Below, piece after piece: positions 27,255 through 35,319 of a stretch of DNA of 64,000 nucleotides (its first letter is position 1; each line of letters begins with the position of its first letter). Under the pieces are notes generated by a model. That model did no database searches. It had not been told where the DNA came from and worked only from the letters and a program-made list of their open reading frames with translations. The translations under genes were made by a program, and so were the position numbers. Where the stretch lies: contig NZ_FRCX01000009.1 of the NCBI RefSeq assembly GCF_900143065.1, positions 186,001-250,000 of the forward strand, in the 5' to 3' direction. This DNA is from Duganella sacchari. GTDB lineage: Bacteria > Pseudomonadota > Gammaproteobacteria > Burkholderiales > Burkholderiaceae_D.

Positions 27255-27818
27255 TTAGTAATCAAGGCCCCAGTCGACAGTGATCTTCTTCGCAGCCTTG
27301 TCCACCTTGATGATGAACGCGTCCACAAATGGGATCAGGCGCTCTTGCGCCGCAACTTCTTCTGGCTTGGCATCCGGGGCTGCGGCTGGCGCGATGCGCA
27401 GGATGGACTGTGGTCCATTGCTCATCATGTCAGTCACCGTACCGAGGTGCTCACCTTGCAGATTCTCTACTTCCAGACCGATCAGCTCGGCCCAGTAAAA
27501 CTCATCGTCGGACAAGACCGGGAAGCGGCTTTGCGGAATGAACACTGCCGCACCTTTCAGTGCTTCAGCGACGTTCCGGTCAGTCACTCCCACCAGACGC
27601 GCCACGACATCGCCGCCATGCAGTTTGACCTGCTGAACGTCCACATCGCGCATCGCTGGCTTATCCAACCACCAGGTCTTGACCTTGAGGAGTGCATCCG
27701 CATCTTCCGAGAAAGGACGGATCCTTACCCAGCCTGCGACGCCAAAAGCACCGAAGACAAAGCCTACCTGTGCCAGATCGTCGGGGATTTGCACCCCGGA
27801 TGCATTCTTATCGGTCAA
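27255..27818 (-). CDS. rimM: 16S rRNA processing protein RimM
   Basis: 187 residues. N-terminal RimM beta-barrel (AQVGFVFGAFGVAGWVRIRP) and C-terminal PRC-like domain (FYWAELIGLEVEN, then GTVTDMMSNGPQSIL). It assists maturation of the 30S head through binding S19. The only reasonable start is TTG at 27818, 18 bases after the rpsP stop; no in-frame ATG exists before residue 56. No strong SD is seen, which suggests translational coupling to rpsP. Confidence 0.94.
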   Translation of the reverse strand: MTDKNASGVQIPDDLAQVGFVFGAFGVAGWVRIRPFSEDADALLKVKTWWLDKPAMRDVDVQQVKLHGGDVVARLVGVTDRNVAEALKGAAVFIPQSRFPVLSDDEFYWAELIGLEVENLQGEHLGTVTDMMSNGPQSILRIAPAAAPDAKPEEVAAQERLIPFVDAFIIKVDKAAKKITVDWGLDY

Positions 27819-27836
27819 ACCGGTAACCAGACTTGC

Positions 27837-28085
27837 TTAGGCTGCTTTTTTGTTTTGAGCAACCAGACGAGCAACGGTAGGCGACAGTTGTGCGCCAACA
27901 GCTTGCCAGTGAGCCAGACGGTCTTCGGTGATGCGCAGAGCAACTTCTTGACCCGAAGCCATTGGGTTGTAGAAACCAATGCGCTCGATGAAACGGCCAT
28001 CGCGACGATTACGCGAATCGGTTGCAACGATGTTGAAGAAAGGGCGCTTCTTGGCACCACCACGAGCTAAACGAATAACGACCAT
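27837..28085 (-). CDS. rpsP: 30S ribosomal protein S16
   Basis: 82 residues. MVVIRLARGGAKKRPFFNIV and the GRFIERIGFYNPMA motif are diagnostic of bS16. It is the first gene of the operon and is preceded by a good sigma-70 promoter (28128-28157). Confidence 0.97.
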   Translation of the reverse strand: MVVIRLARGGAKKRPFFNIVATDSRNRRDGRFIERIGFYNPMASGQEVALRITEDRLAHWQAVGAQLSPTVARLVAQNKKAA

Positions 28086-28127
28086 AATATTTCCAAAAAA
28101 TTTGTGCTAGGACGGAAAAAGCCGCAA

Positions 28128-28157
28128 ATTATAGCAAGCTTTGCCGCGTGGCAGCAA
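28128..28157 (-). promoter_or_regulatory. Sigma-70 promoter of the rpsP-rimM-trmD-rplS operon
   Basis: On the minus strand: TTGCTG, an 18-base spacer, TATAAT (28133-28128), about 45 bases before the rpsP ATG. Close to consensus, as expected for a ribosomal-protein operon. Confidence 0.75.
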
Positions 28158-28307
28158 GCGTTAATGAAATAATTGGGCATGTTGGGGTAATCAAAGATTA
28201 TCCCCTGTTCCGGCACTTGGGGCAATAGCCCTGCCTGCAAAAAAGGCGTGCCGGGGGCCGTATTATGCCTGATACTGCTGCTTTACCGACTATTTTGCTG
28301 AGCAACC

Positions 28308-28736
28308 ATGACTGTTGTGCATCATACGCGTCACAAAAACAAGACAATCGCCGCCCTGCTGGCCTTTCTGTTTGGCGGTCTGGGCCTGCAAAGGCTATAC
28401 CTGGGCGGCTTGCGCGACCGCTGGCTGTGGCTGCATCTGGCCTGCCTGCCGGCTGCGCTGATCGTCTCGCTGGCAGCACCGCAGGCGGATGGCTTCTACA
28501 AACTGCTGCCGATCATTCTCTCTGGCCTGGCGGGCTTTCTCGAAGCGCTCATCATCGGCGTCACGCCGGATGAAAAATGGGATGCACGCCATAACGCCGC
28601 CTCCGGCCAGCAATCCGATACGCACTGGCCGGTCGCCGTGGTGCTGGTGGCCAGCATGATGATCGGTTCCGGCGGCCTGATCGCTACCATCTCCCGCCTG
28701 TTTGACTTGCTGTACACTGGTGGCGCCTACGGTTAA
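28308..28736 (+). CDS. TM2-domain membrane protein
   Basis: 142 residues. The N-terminal pattern KTIAALLAFLFGGLGLQRLY-LGG is a TM2 domain (two short helices with a G-LG-HRFYLG-like turn). Further hydrophobic segments at about 40-60, 65-85 and 108-130 make it a four-helix inner-membrane protein. TM2 proteins have no agreed function in bacteria. It lies 12 bases upstream of the glycine-zipper gene and is probably co-transcribed. Confidence 0.8.
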   Translation: MTVVHHTRHKNKTIAALLAFLFGGLGLQRLYLGGLRDRWLWLHLACLPAALIVSLAAPQADGFYKLLPIILSGLAGFLEALIIGVTPDEKWDARHNAASGQQSDTHWPVAVVLVASMMIGSGGLIATISRLFDLLYTGGAYG

Positions 28737-28748
28737 AACAAGGAGAAC

Positions 28749-29345
28749 ATGATGCGCAACCGCTCCATTCTGATCGCCACGCTGACCGCCGCCCTCGCCG
28801 CCACTGCGGCGCAGGCACAAAGCCCCAAAGAACAGTTCAACGCCGAAACCAGGCGCATCGCCACGCGCTACACCGACGACAAAAAACTGTGCGGCGACGA
28901 AAAGGACTCCGGCCTGCGCATGCAGTGCCTGCGCGACGCCAAAACCGAATACGACAAATCGATGGCGCTGGCCAAAGCCCAGTACAAGGCCAGCCCTGCC
29001 AAACCCGGCCCGTGCCCGGACTGCGGCAAGGTCAGCTCGGTGGTGCTGGGTGAAAAATCCGGCGACAGCAGCGCGCTGGGCCTGATCGCCGGCGGCGTCG
29101 CCGGCGCCCTGCTGGGCAACCAGGTCGGCAGCGGCCATGGCCGCCAACTGGCCACCGTCGCCGGTGCGGCAGGCGGCGCCTACGCCGGCAAGAAAATCGA
29201 AGAGCAAGCCAAGTCCAGCAAAGTGTGGACCGTCAACGTGCAGTACGACGATGGCCGCCAGGCCGCCTTCACCTTCGACCACGATCCACAGATGCTGAGC
29301 GGCGACCGCGTACGCAACAACAACGGCCAACTGGTCCGCAATTAA
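28749..29345 (+). CDS. Glycine-zipper 2TM-domain envelope protein
   Basis: 198 residues with a signal peptide (cut near TAAQA, about residue 22). The central LIAGGVAGALLGNQVGSGHGR and AGAAGGAYAGKKIEE segments form a glycine-zipper 2TM domain as in Rickettsia 17-kDa antigen-like and SlyB-like proteins. There are four cysteines (CGDE, CLRD, CPDC), but no lipobox Cys right after the signal, so not an obvious lipoprotein. GGAGAA precedes the start; a second ATG follows immediately. Confidence 0.8.
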   Translation: MMRNRSILIATLTAALAATAAQAQSPKEQFNAETRRIATRYTDDKKLCGDEKDSGLRMQCLRDAKTEYDKSMALAKAQYKASPAKPGPCPDCGKVSSVVLGEKSGDSSALGLIAGGVAGALLGNQVGSGHGRQLATVAGAAGGAYAGKKIEEQAKSSKVWTVNVQYDDGRQAAFTFDHDPQMLSGDRVRNNNGQLVRN

Positions 29346-29414
29346 GCCCTCGCCTGCACGGCTTTCGGGCCGGTGCTAGACTGACCGCCAGTTTTCTACT
29401 TGCGGAGCACAGTC

Positions 29415-30338
29415 ATGAAATTTCTGGTGGTCGGCGCAGGCGCGCTGGGTGGCTACTTCGGTGCGCGCCTGCTGGATGCAGGTCAGGACGTCACCTTCCT
29501 CGTGCGCGCCAAGCGCGCAGAACAACTGCGGCAGCACGGCCTGCGCGTCCACAGCCCGCATGGCGACCTGGCGCTGCCCTCGCCGCCCCTGGTACTGTCG
29601 GCAGACATCGCGCAGCACTATGACGTCATCATCGTCGGCTGCAAGGCTTATGATCTTGAGGCCACCATGGAATCCTTCGCGGCCGCCGTCGGACCGCAGA
29701 CCGCCATCCTGCCGGTCCTGAACGGCATGGCGCATCTCGACCAGCTGACCGCGCGCTTCGGCAAGGCGCACGTGCTGGGCGGCCTGTGCCTGATCTCCGC
29801 CACGCTCGATGCGCAAGGCGAGGTACAACACCTCAACGACATGCACGGCCTGGTGTTTGGCGAACTCGATGCCACATCATCCGACCGCGTGACTGCTATT
29901 GAAAAAGCAATGTCCGGCGCCAGATTCGATGCACGCGTGAGCACGCAGATGCGGCAAGAGATGTGGGAAAAATGGGTCTTCATCACCTCCCTCGCCAGCG
30001 CCACCTGTTTGCTGCGCGGGTCCGTCGGCGATATCGTCGCTGCGGGCCAGGCGGACATCGCACTGACGCTACAAGCCGAATGCAACGCCATCGCCGCAGC
30101 ACACGGCTACGCGCCACGCGCGGAACCGGCACTGCGCACACGCACCATGCTGACCACCCAAGGCTCGCCGATCACCGCATCAATGCTGAAAGACCTGGAA
30201 CGCGGCGGCGCCATCGAAGCGGACCACATCGTCGGCGACATGCTGGCGCGCGACCCGCAGCACAATTCGCCTACGCTGAAAACCGCGTATGCCCACCTGA
30301 AAACCTACGAAGCACGCCGCGCACGCACAGCGGCATAA
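29415..30338 (+). CDS. Ketopantoate reductase family protein
   Basis: 307 residues. NADP motif VVGAGALGGYFGA at 5-17, a substrate lysine region in VGCKAYDLE, and the C-terminal helical domain with MWEKWVF and the GGAIEADHIVGDML motif that holds the catalytic Glu of PanE. PanE reduces 2-dehydropantoate to pantoate in pantothenate synthesis, but many bacteria carry paralogs of unknown substrate, so I give no gene symbol. GCGGAG lies upstream of the ATG. It runs into the proline-dehydrogenase-like gene 13 bases later. Confidence 0.85.
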   Translation: MKFLVVGAGALGGYFGARLLDAGQDVTFLVRAKRAEQLRQHGLRVHSPHGDLALPSPPLVLSADIAQHYDVIIVGCKAYDLEATMESFAAAVGPQTAILPVLNGMAHLDQLTARFGKAHVLGGLCLISATLDAQGEVQHLNDMHGLVFGELDATSSDRVTAIEKAMSGARFDARVSTQMRQEMWEKWVFITSLASATCLLRGSVGDIVAAGQADIALTLQAECNAIAAAHGYAPRAEPALRTRTMLTTQGSPITASMLKDLERGGAIEADHIVGDMLARDPQHNSPTLKTAYAHLKTYEARRARTAA

Positions 30339-30351
30339 CCAAGGAGACACT

Positions 30352-31329
30352 GTGTCCACACCAGCTTTTCCCGCCGAATGGCAACCACTGGTCGATCAAG
30401 CCGCCACCGCCCTGCGCACGCTCGCGCTGGATGAAACGGCCAAGGAAAAATTCTGCAACGACCCGTTGCTGCGGCCCCATATGCACAAGGTATCGCAACG
30501 CTACGTTGCCGGCCAGACCGTGGAAGAAGCGCTGCAACGCGTCGAGCAAATCATCGCGCGCGGCCACGCCGCATCGGCCGAATACATGGGCGAAAGCGTG
30601 CGCGACGAAGCGTTTGCGATGGCCGAGACGGCAGTCTTCATGCAGCTGGTGCAAGCCATCGGCCAGCGCAACCTGAACTGCTCGATCTCGTTCGACCTGT
30701 CGCACGTAGGCTCGCTGGTGGACAGTGAACTGGGCTACCGCAACGCGCGCCGCATCGCCCAGGCTGCGGCCGAGATCAACCGCGAAGTGATGATCTCGAT
30801 GGAAGGCATCGACCGTTCGGACGACATCTACCGCATCTACACGCGCCTGCATCAGGAAGACGACCTGCGCAACGTCGGCATCACCGTGCCGGCCAAGCGT
30901 CACCGCACCGAACAGGACCTGCTCGCGCTGATGAAGCTGCCCGGCCGTATCCGCCTGGTGAAAGGCGCTTTCCTCGAGCCGGAAGGCGTCGCCTACAGCC
31001 GTGGCACGCCCGAACTGGCTGCCGCCTACCGCCGCCACGCGCAAACGCTGCTGCTGAGCGGCCACAAATGCTCGATCGCCACGCACGACCGCAGCATCCA
31101 GTCCGACCTCAGCGCCTTGATCCTCCAAGAACGCATCGACCCGCGCTGGTTCGAGTTTGAATCCCTGATCGGCCTCGGTGGCGCACAGCTCGACGAACTG
31201 CAGGCACGCGGTTTCCCCACGCGCGAATATGCCGTCTTCGGCGAAGAGCACTTCCTGTACGTATTGAACCGCATCGCCGAAGAACCGGTACGCGTGTACC
31301 AGGCCCTGGTCGATCTCAGTGCAGGTTAA
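30352..31329 (+). CDS. Proline dehydrogenase family protein
   Basis: 325 residues with a GTG start after AAGGAG. A TIM-barrel flavoprotein fold is indicated by RIRLVKGAFLEPEGVAYS, then CSIATHDRSI, FEFESLIG and the C-terminal REYAVFGEEHFLYVLNRIAE. These match ProDH motifs, but the last one normally reads with a double arginine (YFMRRLAE) that grips the proline carboxylate; here it is Asn-Arg. A different or looser substrate is possible. No P5C dehydrogenase gene lies nearby. Confidence 0.82.
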   Translation: MSTPAFPAEWQPLVDQAATALRTLALDETAKEKFCNDPLLRPHMHKVSQRYVAGQTVEEALQRVEQIIARGHAASAEYMGESVRDEAFAMAETAVFMQLVQAIGQRNLNCSISFDLSHVGSLVDSELGYRNARRIAQAAAEINREVMISMEGIDRSDDIYRIYTRLHQEDDLRNVGITVPAKRHRTEQDLLALMKLPGRIRLVKGAFLEPEGVAYSRGTPELAAAYRRHAQTLLLSGHKCSIATHDRSIQSDLSALILQERIDPRWFEFESLIGLGGAQLDELQARGFPTREYAVFGEEHFLYVLNRIAEEPVRVYQALVDLSAG

Positions 31330-31540
31330 GCACCGCAAACGGCACCAGACTACCCGGCGCAGCGCGCGATGATGGCCGCGCGCCTGCCGCCACGGCCCAG
31401 GCCAATATCCAATGGCCGGCCTTGATCTCCTCCGCAATGGTGTCAGCATGCAGCATGCGCTGGGCAGCGGCATTCATGCGCTGGACCGCATAAGCCTTGC
31501 GGCTGGCTAAAGATGCGGTACGAATAAAGATAGATTTCAT
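31316..31540 (-). CDS. Small hypothetical protein
   Basis: 74 residues, starting MKSIFIRTASLASRKAY, with one hydrophobic stretch (GHWILAWAVAAGA). A TGAGG site lies about eight bases before the ATG. It fills the gap between two convergently read genes and overlaps the end of the proline-dehydrogenase-like gene by 14 bases. I do not recognise it; it may be spurious. Confidence 0.35.
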   Translation of the reverse strand: MKSIFIRTASLASRKAYAVQRMNAAAQRMLHADTIAEEIKAGHWILAWAVAAGARPSSRAAPGSLVPFAVLNLH

Positions 31541-31592
31541 GCTGGCCTCACGCGGAATATCCAGCTTGTACGTACGCCGTGGCGATTTGGAT

Positions 31593-32330
31593 TCAGCTTT
31601 TTAAAGCGTAGCCCGTGGCGATGGCATGCGCCCAGTCGGCGCGGCCGTTGCGCGCGGCCAGCGCCGCCATCGCTTGCCAGTCGTAAGGCACGGCAAGCAA
31701 CGCAGCAGACCAGCCGTGCGGACCGCTTTCAACGATGGCGTAGCGCGCGTCAGGTGAACCGTTCTGCATGACGTGGTAGTGCAGATGGTCGTCATCATAA
31801 GCCTGCAAGCCGACGCTGCCGGGATTGACGATCAGACAGCCGGAAGATAAACGCACCGCGCGCGGCACATGCGTGTGACCGCAAGCGACCAGCGCCGCCT
31901 GCGTGCCCGCGATGCGGACCGCCACTTCCGCAGAGGTGGCGAGACGCACGCCGGCCGGCGCCACCGTCTCCAGAAAATATTCATGATCGCTGCGTGGCGT
32001 GCCGTGGCACAGCAGCACATCGGGATCCAGGCGGCGCTGTGGCGGCAAGGTGGCGAGCCAGGCCAGCTCCGCCTCGCCCAATTGCGCATGGGCGTAGACA
32101 TCCGACTCACCGCGCTGATGCGGATTGAGGATCTGCCGCTCATGGTTGCCGGCCAGCTGCAGCCAATCCTGCGCCATCAGGAAGCGCGCGGTTTGCAGCG
32201 GCAGCAGCGGCCCGGACAGGCTATCGCCAAGATTGACCACCATGTCCACATCACGCCGCGCGATATCGCCCACCACCGCCTCCAACGCAGGCAGATTGCC
32301 GTGAATATCAGAAACGATAGCGATACGCAT
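31593..32330 (-). CDS. Calcineurin-like metallophosphoesterase
   Basis: 245 residues. All metal motifs of the YfcE/MJ0936 group are present: SDIHGN (7-12), NLGDSLSGP, GNHER, CHGTP and CGHTHVP. A cytoplasmic phosphodiesterase or phosphatase; substrate unknown. Its likely SD (GGAG, plus-strand 32336-32341) is formed by the outer end of the palindromic repeat at 32340-32430 and the adjoining bases, so the repeat contacts its translation start. Confidence 0.9.
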   Translation of the reverse strand: MRIAIVSDIHGNLPALEAVVGDIARRDVDMVVNLGDSLSGPLLPLQTARFLMAQDWLQLAGNHERQILNPHQRGESDVYAHAQLGEAELAWLATLPPQRRLDPDVLLCHGTPRSDHEYFLETVAPAGVRLATSAEVAVRIAGTQAALVACGHTHVPRAVRLSSGCLIVNPGSVGLQAYDDDHLHYHVMQNGSPDARYAIVESGPHGWSAALLAVPYDWQAMAALAARNGRADWAHAIATGYALKS

Positions 32331-32339
32331 AAAAACACT

Positions 32340-32430
32340 CCGGGGTCAGGTCCGCCAATTCTACACGGCCTCAGCAGCAGCAAATTTTAGCGCTGATGAG
32401 CTCGTGTAGAAATGACGGACCTGACCCCGG
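32340..32430. repeat. Palindromic repeat element, copy 1
   Basis: The left arm CCGGGGTCAGGTCCGCCAAT then TCTACACGGCCTC, and the right arm read on the minus strand (CCGGGGTCAGGTCCGTCATT then TCTACACGAGCTC), form a long hairpin with about 30-base arms and an AT-richer loop. Copy 2 lies at 45582-45668 in the opposite orientation. It fills nearly all of the gap between the acyl-CoA dehydrogenase stop and the phosphoesterase start. Confidence 0.85.
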
Positions 32431-32436
32431 ATTGGG

Positions 32437-34227
32437 TTAGAACTGGTCGATGTCCAGTGCCAGCACGCCGGCGCTGCCCTCAACGATCGAGGTGCGGATG
32501 CCGGACGATTGGCTCAGGAAGTGGTCGGCAAAGAAGCGGGTCGTGACGATCTTGGCCTGGTAGAAGCTGGCGTCGCCGTCGCCGGCGCTCAGTTTCTGCT
32601 GCGAGATCAGCGCCGCGCGCGCCATCTGCCAGCCGCCCAGCACGATGCCGGCCAGCTTCAGGTACGGCACGCTGCCCGAGAACACGCCTTTGATGTCGGA
32701 CTTGATGTTGGCCACCACGTAGTCCACCACCGCTTCCAGGTCGGCCGCGCCTTGCGCCAGCTGCTTGCGGATTGCGGCGAAATCGGCGCCGTCCACGTTG
32801 GCCAGCTCCGCTTCGGTCGCGCGCACTTCGGCGATCAGGCCTTTGGCGATCTTGCCCGCATCGCGCACGGTTTTACGGCCGATCAGGTCGTTGGCCTGGA
32901 TCGCGGTCGTGCCTTCGTAGATGGTCAGGATCTTGGCGTCGCGGTAGTGCTGCGCTGCACCGGTTTCTTCGATGAAGCCCATGCCGCCGTGGATCTGTAC
33001 GCCGTCGCGCGTGACGTCTTGCGACAGTTCGGTCGACCAGCCTTTGATGATCGGCACCAGGTATTCATACACGGCCTGGTTTTGCGCGCGCTGTTCGGCG
33101 TCGGCGCTGTGGTGGGCTTTGTCGTACAGCGATGCGCCGACGTAGGCCAGTGCACGCGCGGCTTCGGTCTGCGCACGCATATTCATCAGCAGGCGGCGCA
33201 CGTCCGGGTGGTTGATGATGGCCACGCCCGACGGCGAGCCGTTCAGGTCGCGCGACTGTACGCGGTCTTTGGCGTACGCCAGCGCGTGCTGGTAGGCGTG
33301 CTCGGACAGGCCGATGCCCTGCATGCCGACGCCGAAACGGGCGGCGTTCATCATGATGAACATGTATTCCAGGCCGCGGTTTTCTTCGCCCACCAGCGTG
33401 CCGATGGCGCCGCCGTTGTCGCCGAATTGCAGCACGGCGGTCGGGCTGGCCTTGATGCCCAGCTTGTGTTCGATCGAGACGCAGTGCGCGTCGTTGCGCG
33501 CGCCCAGCGAGCCGTCGGCATTGACCATGAACTTCGGCACGATGAACAGCGAGATGCCTTTCACACCCGCCGGTGCATCGGGCGTGCGCGCCAGCACCAG
33601 GTGGACGATGTTTTCGGTCATGTCGTGATCGCCATAGGTAATGAAGATCTTGGTGCCGAAGATTTTGTAGGTGCCATCGCCCTGCGGTTCGGCGCGGGTA
33701 CGCACGGCGGCCAGGTCGGAACCGGCTTGCGGTTCGGTCAGGTTCATGGTGCCGGTCCATTTGCCGGTCACCAGCGGTTCCAGGTAGACGGCTTTTTGTT
33801 CGTCGCTGCCGGCGGTCAGCAGCGCTTCGATGGCGCCGTCCGACAGCAGTGGGCACAGTGCGAACGACAGGTTGGCGCCGTGCAGCATTTCCACGCATGG
33901 CGTGCCGACCAGCTTGGGCAGGCCCTGGCCGCCAAAGTCGGTTGGGTGTTGCAGGCCTTGCCAGCCGGCGTCGGCGAACTGGCGGAACGCTTCCTTGAAG
34001 CCTTTGGAGGTGATCACACCGTCCTTGGTCCAGTAGCTGGGTTCCTTGTCCGCTGCGTGGTTCAGCGGGGCGATTTCACCGGCGACGAATTTCGCGCTCT
34101 CTTCCAGCACGGCTTCGGCGGTTTCCGGGGTAGCATCCTCGCAGCCTGGCAGTTGGCTCACGGCGTGCAGGTTAGCCAGTTCGTTCATCACGAACAGCAT
34201 GTCTTTAATCGGTGCTTGATATGGCAT
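32437..34227 (-). CDS. Acyl-CoA dehydrogenase (about 600-residue FadE-like group)
   Basis: 596 residues from the ATG at 34227 (GGAGA upstream). Motifs: LTEPQAGSDLAAVRT (FAD/substrate), KIFITYGDHD, and the catalytic Glu in ILTIYEGTTAIQANDLIGRK. The extra C-terminal region after about residue 470 is typical of the long acyl-CoA dehydrogenases common in beta- and gammaproteobacteria. It oxidises acyl-CoA and passes electrons to ETF, encoded just upstream (etfB-etfA). A terminator sits between etfA and this gene, so part of its expression may be uncoupled. Confidence 0.93.
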   Translation of the reverse strand: MPYQAPIKDMLFVMNELANLHAVSQLPGCEDATPETAEAVLEESAKFVAGEIAPLNHAADKEPSYWTKDGVITSKGFKEAFRQFADAGWQGLQHPTDFGGQGLPKLVGTPCVEMLHGANLSFALCPLLSDGAIEALLTAGSDEQKAVYLEPLVTGKWTGTMNLTEPQAGSDLAAVRTRAEPQGDGTYKIFGTKIFITYGDHDMTENIVHLVLARTPDAPAGVKGISLFIVPKFMVNADGSLGARNDAHCVSIEHKLGIKASPTAVLQFGDNGGAIGTLVGEENRGLEYMFIMMNAARFGVGMQGIGLSEHAYQHALAYAKDRVQSRDLNGSPSGVAIINHPDVRRLLMNMRAQTEAARALAYVGASLYDKAHHSADAEQRAQNQAVYEYLVPIIKGWSTELSQDVTRDGVQIHGGMGFIEETGAAQHYRDAKILTIYEGTTAIQANDLIGRKTVRDAGKIAKGLIAEVRATEAELANVDGADFAAIRKQLAQGAADLEAVVDYVVANIKSDIKGVFSGSVPYLKLAGIVLGGWQMARAALISQQKLSAGDGDASFYQAKIVTTRFFADHFLSQSSGIRTSIVEGSAGVLALDIDQF

Positions 34228-34241
34228 CTCGTCTCTCCAAG

Positions 34242-34284
34242 AAAAAGGCCACGGCAATCCGGCGTGTCCGGATCAGCGTGGCCT
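34242..34284 (-). terminator. Terminator between etfA and acyl-CoA dehydrogenase gene
   Basis: On the minus strand AGGCCACG ... CGTGGCCT (with an inner ATCCGG/CCGGAT stem) is followed by TTTTTC, which abuts the GGAGA SD of the dehydrogenase gene. It probably trims readthrough from the etf genes. Confidence 0.75.
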
Positions 34285-34303
34285 GTGTTTGCTTTATTCG
34301 GTA

Positions 34304-35236
34304 TTAGCCCAGTTCAGCAACCAGTTGTGGCACTACGTCGAACAGGTCGCCCACGATGCCGTAGTCGGCAACGGAGAAGATCGGCGCTTCCGGATCTTTG
34401 TTGATGGCGACGATGGTTTTCGAATCTTTCATGCCGGCCAAGTGCTGGATCGCGCCGGAGATACCGACGGCGATGTACAGGTTAGGTGCAACGATCTTGC
34501 CGGTCTGGCCAACTTGCCAGTCGTTCGGCACGTAGCCTGCGTCCACGGCAGCGCGCGAGGCGCCCATGGCGGCGTTGAGCTTGTCTGCCAGCGGTTCCAG
34601 GATCTTGAACGCTTCGCCCGAACCCATGCCACGGCCACCGGACACGATGATCTTGGCGGCGGTCAGTTCTGGACGGTCCGACTTGGCCACTTCGCGGCCA
34701 ACGAACGACGATTTGCCCGAGTCAGCCACAGCGGCCACGGTTTCGGTCGCCGCCGAACCACCGGTGGCGGCAGCGGCGTCGAAGCCGGTAGCGCGCACGG
34801 TGATGACTTTGACTTTGTCGCCCGATTGCACGGTAGCGATGGCGTTACCGGCGTAGATCGGACGCTCGAAGGTGTCCGGCGAATCGACTTTGGTGATTTC
34901 CGAAATCTGCGCAACGTCCAGCTTGGCGGCAACGCGCGGCAGGATGTTTTTGCCGTAGGCGGTGGCTGGCGCCAGGATGTGGCTGTAGGCACCGGCGATT
35001 GCCAGCACTTGTTCAGCAACGTTTTCTGCCAGGCCATCCGCGAAGTAAGCGGCGTCGGCAACGATGACTTTCGACACGCCGGCGATAGCAGCGGCGGCGC
35101 TGACAGCGGCGCCGGCATTTGCGCCAGCGACCAGGACGTGCACCTCACCACCGCATTGGGCGGCAGCGGTAACGGTGTGCAGGGTGCTGGCCTTCAGGCT
35201 GGCGTTGTCGTGTTCTGCGATAACTAATGCGACCAT
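34304..35236 (-). CDS. etfA: Electron transfer flavoprotein alpha subunit
   Basis: 310 residues. N-terminal ETF fold (MVALVIAEHDNASLK) and C-terminal FAD domain with SGGRGMGSGEAFKIL, PNLYIAVGISGAIQHLAGM and AINKDPEAPIF. With EtfB it collects electrons from acyl-CoA dehydrogenases and delivers them to ETF-ubiquinone oxidoreductase. It follows etfB by 83 bases that carry two hairpins. Confidence 0.97.
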   Translation of the reverse strand: MVALVIAEHDNASLKASTLHTVTAAAQCGGEVHVLVAGANAGAAVSAAAAIAGVSKVIVADAAYFADGLAENVAEQVLAIAGAYSHILAPATAYGKNILPRVAAKLDVAQISEITKVDSPDTFERPIYAGNAIATVQSGDKVKVITVRATGFDAAAATGGSAATETVAAVADSGKSSFVGREVAKSDRPELTAAKIIVSGGRGMGSGEAFKILEPLADKLNAAMGASRAAVDAGYVPNDWQVGQTGKIVAPNLYIAVGISGAIQHLAGMKDSKTIVAINKDPEAPIFSVADYGIVGDLFDVVPQLVAELG

Positions 35237-35253
35237 GATTTTTCCTTTACGTT

Positions 35254-35312
35254 ATTCCGCGCAACGCGCGGAATAGAATCATTATTTAGCGATCCCGCGC
35301 TAGGCACGGGAT
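35254..35312. other. Two hairpins in the etfB-etfA gap
   Basis: ATTCCGCGC-AAC-GCGCGGAAT (35254-35274) and ATCCCG...CGGGAT (35292-35312). Neither has a T-run on the coding strand, so they are more likely mRNA-stability or processing elements than terminators. Confidence 0.5.
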
Positions 35313-35319
35313 GAAGCAA

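Noticed and set aside
32509..34404. 631-codon open frame antisense to the acyl-CoA dehydrogenase gene
   Set aside because: Gly/Val/His/Arg-rich composition typical of reverse-frame shadows.
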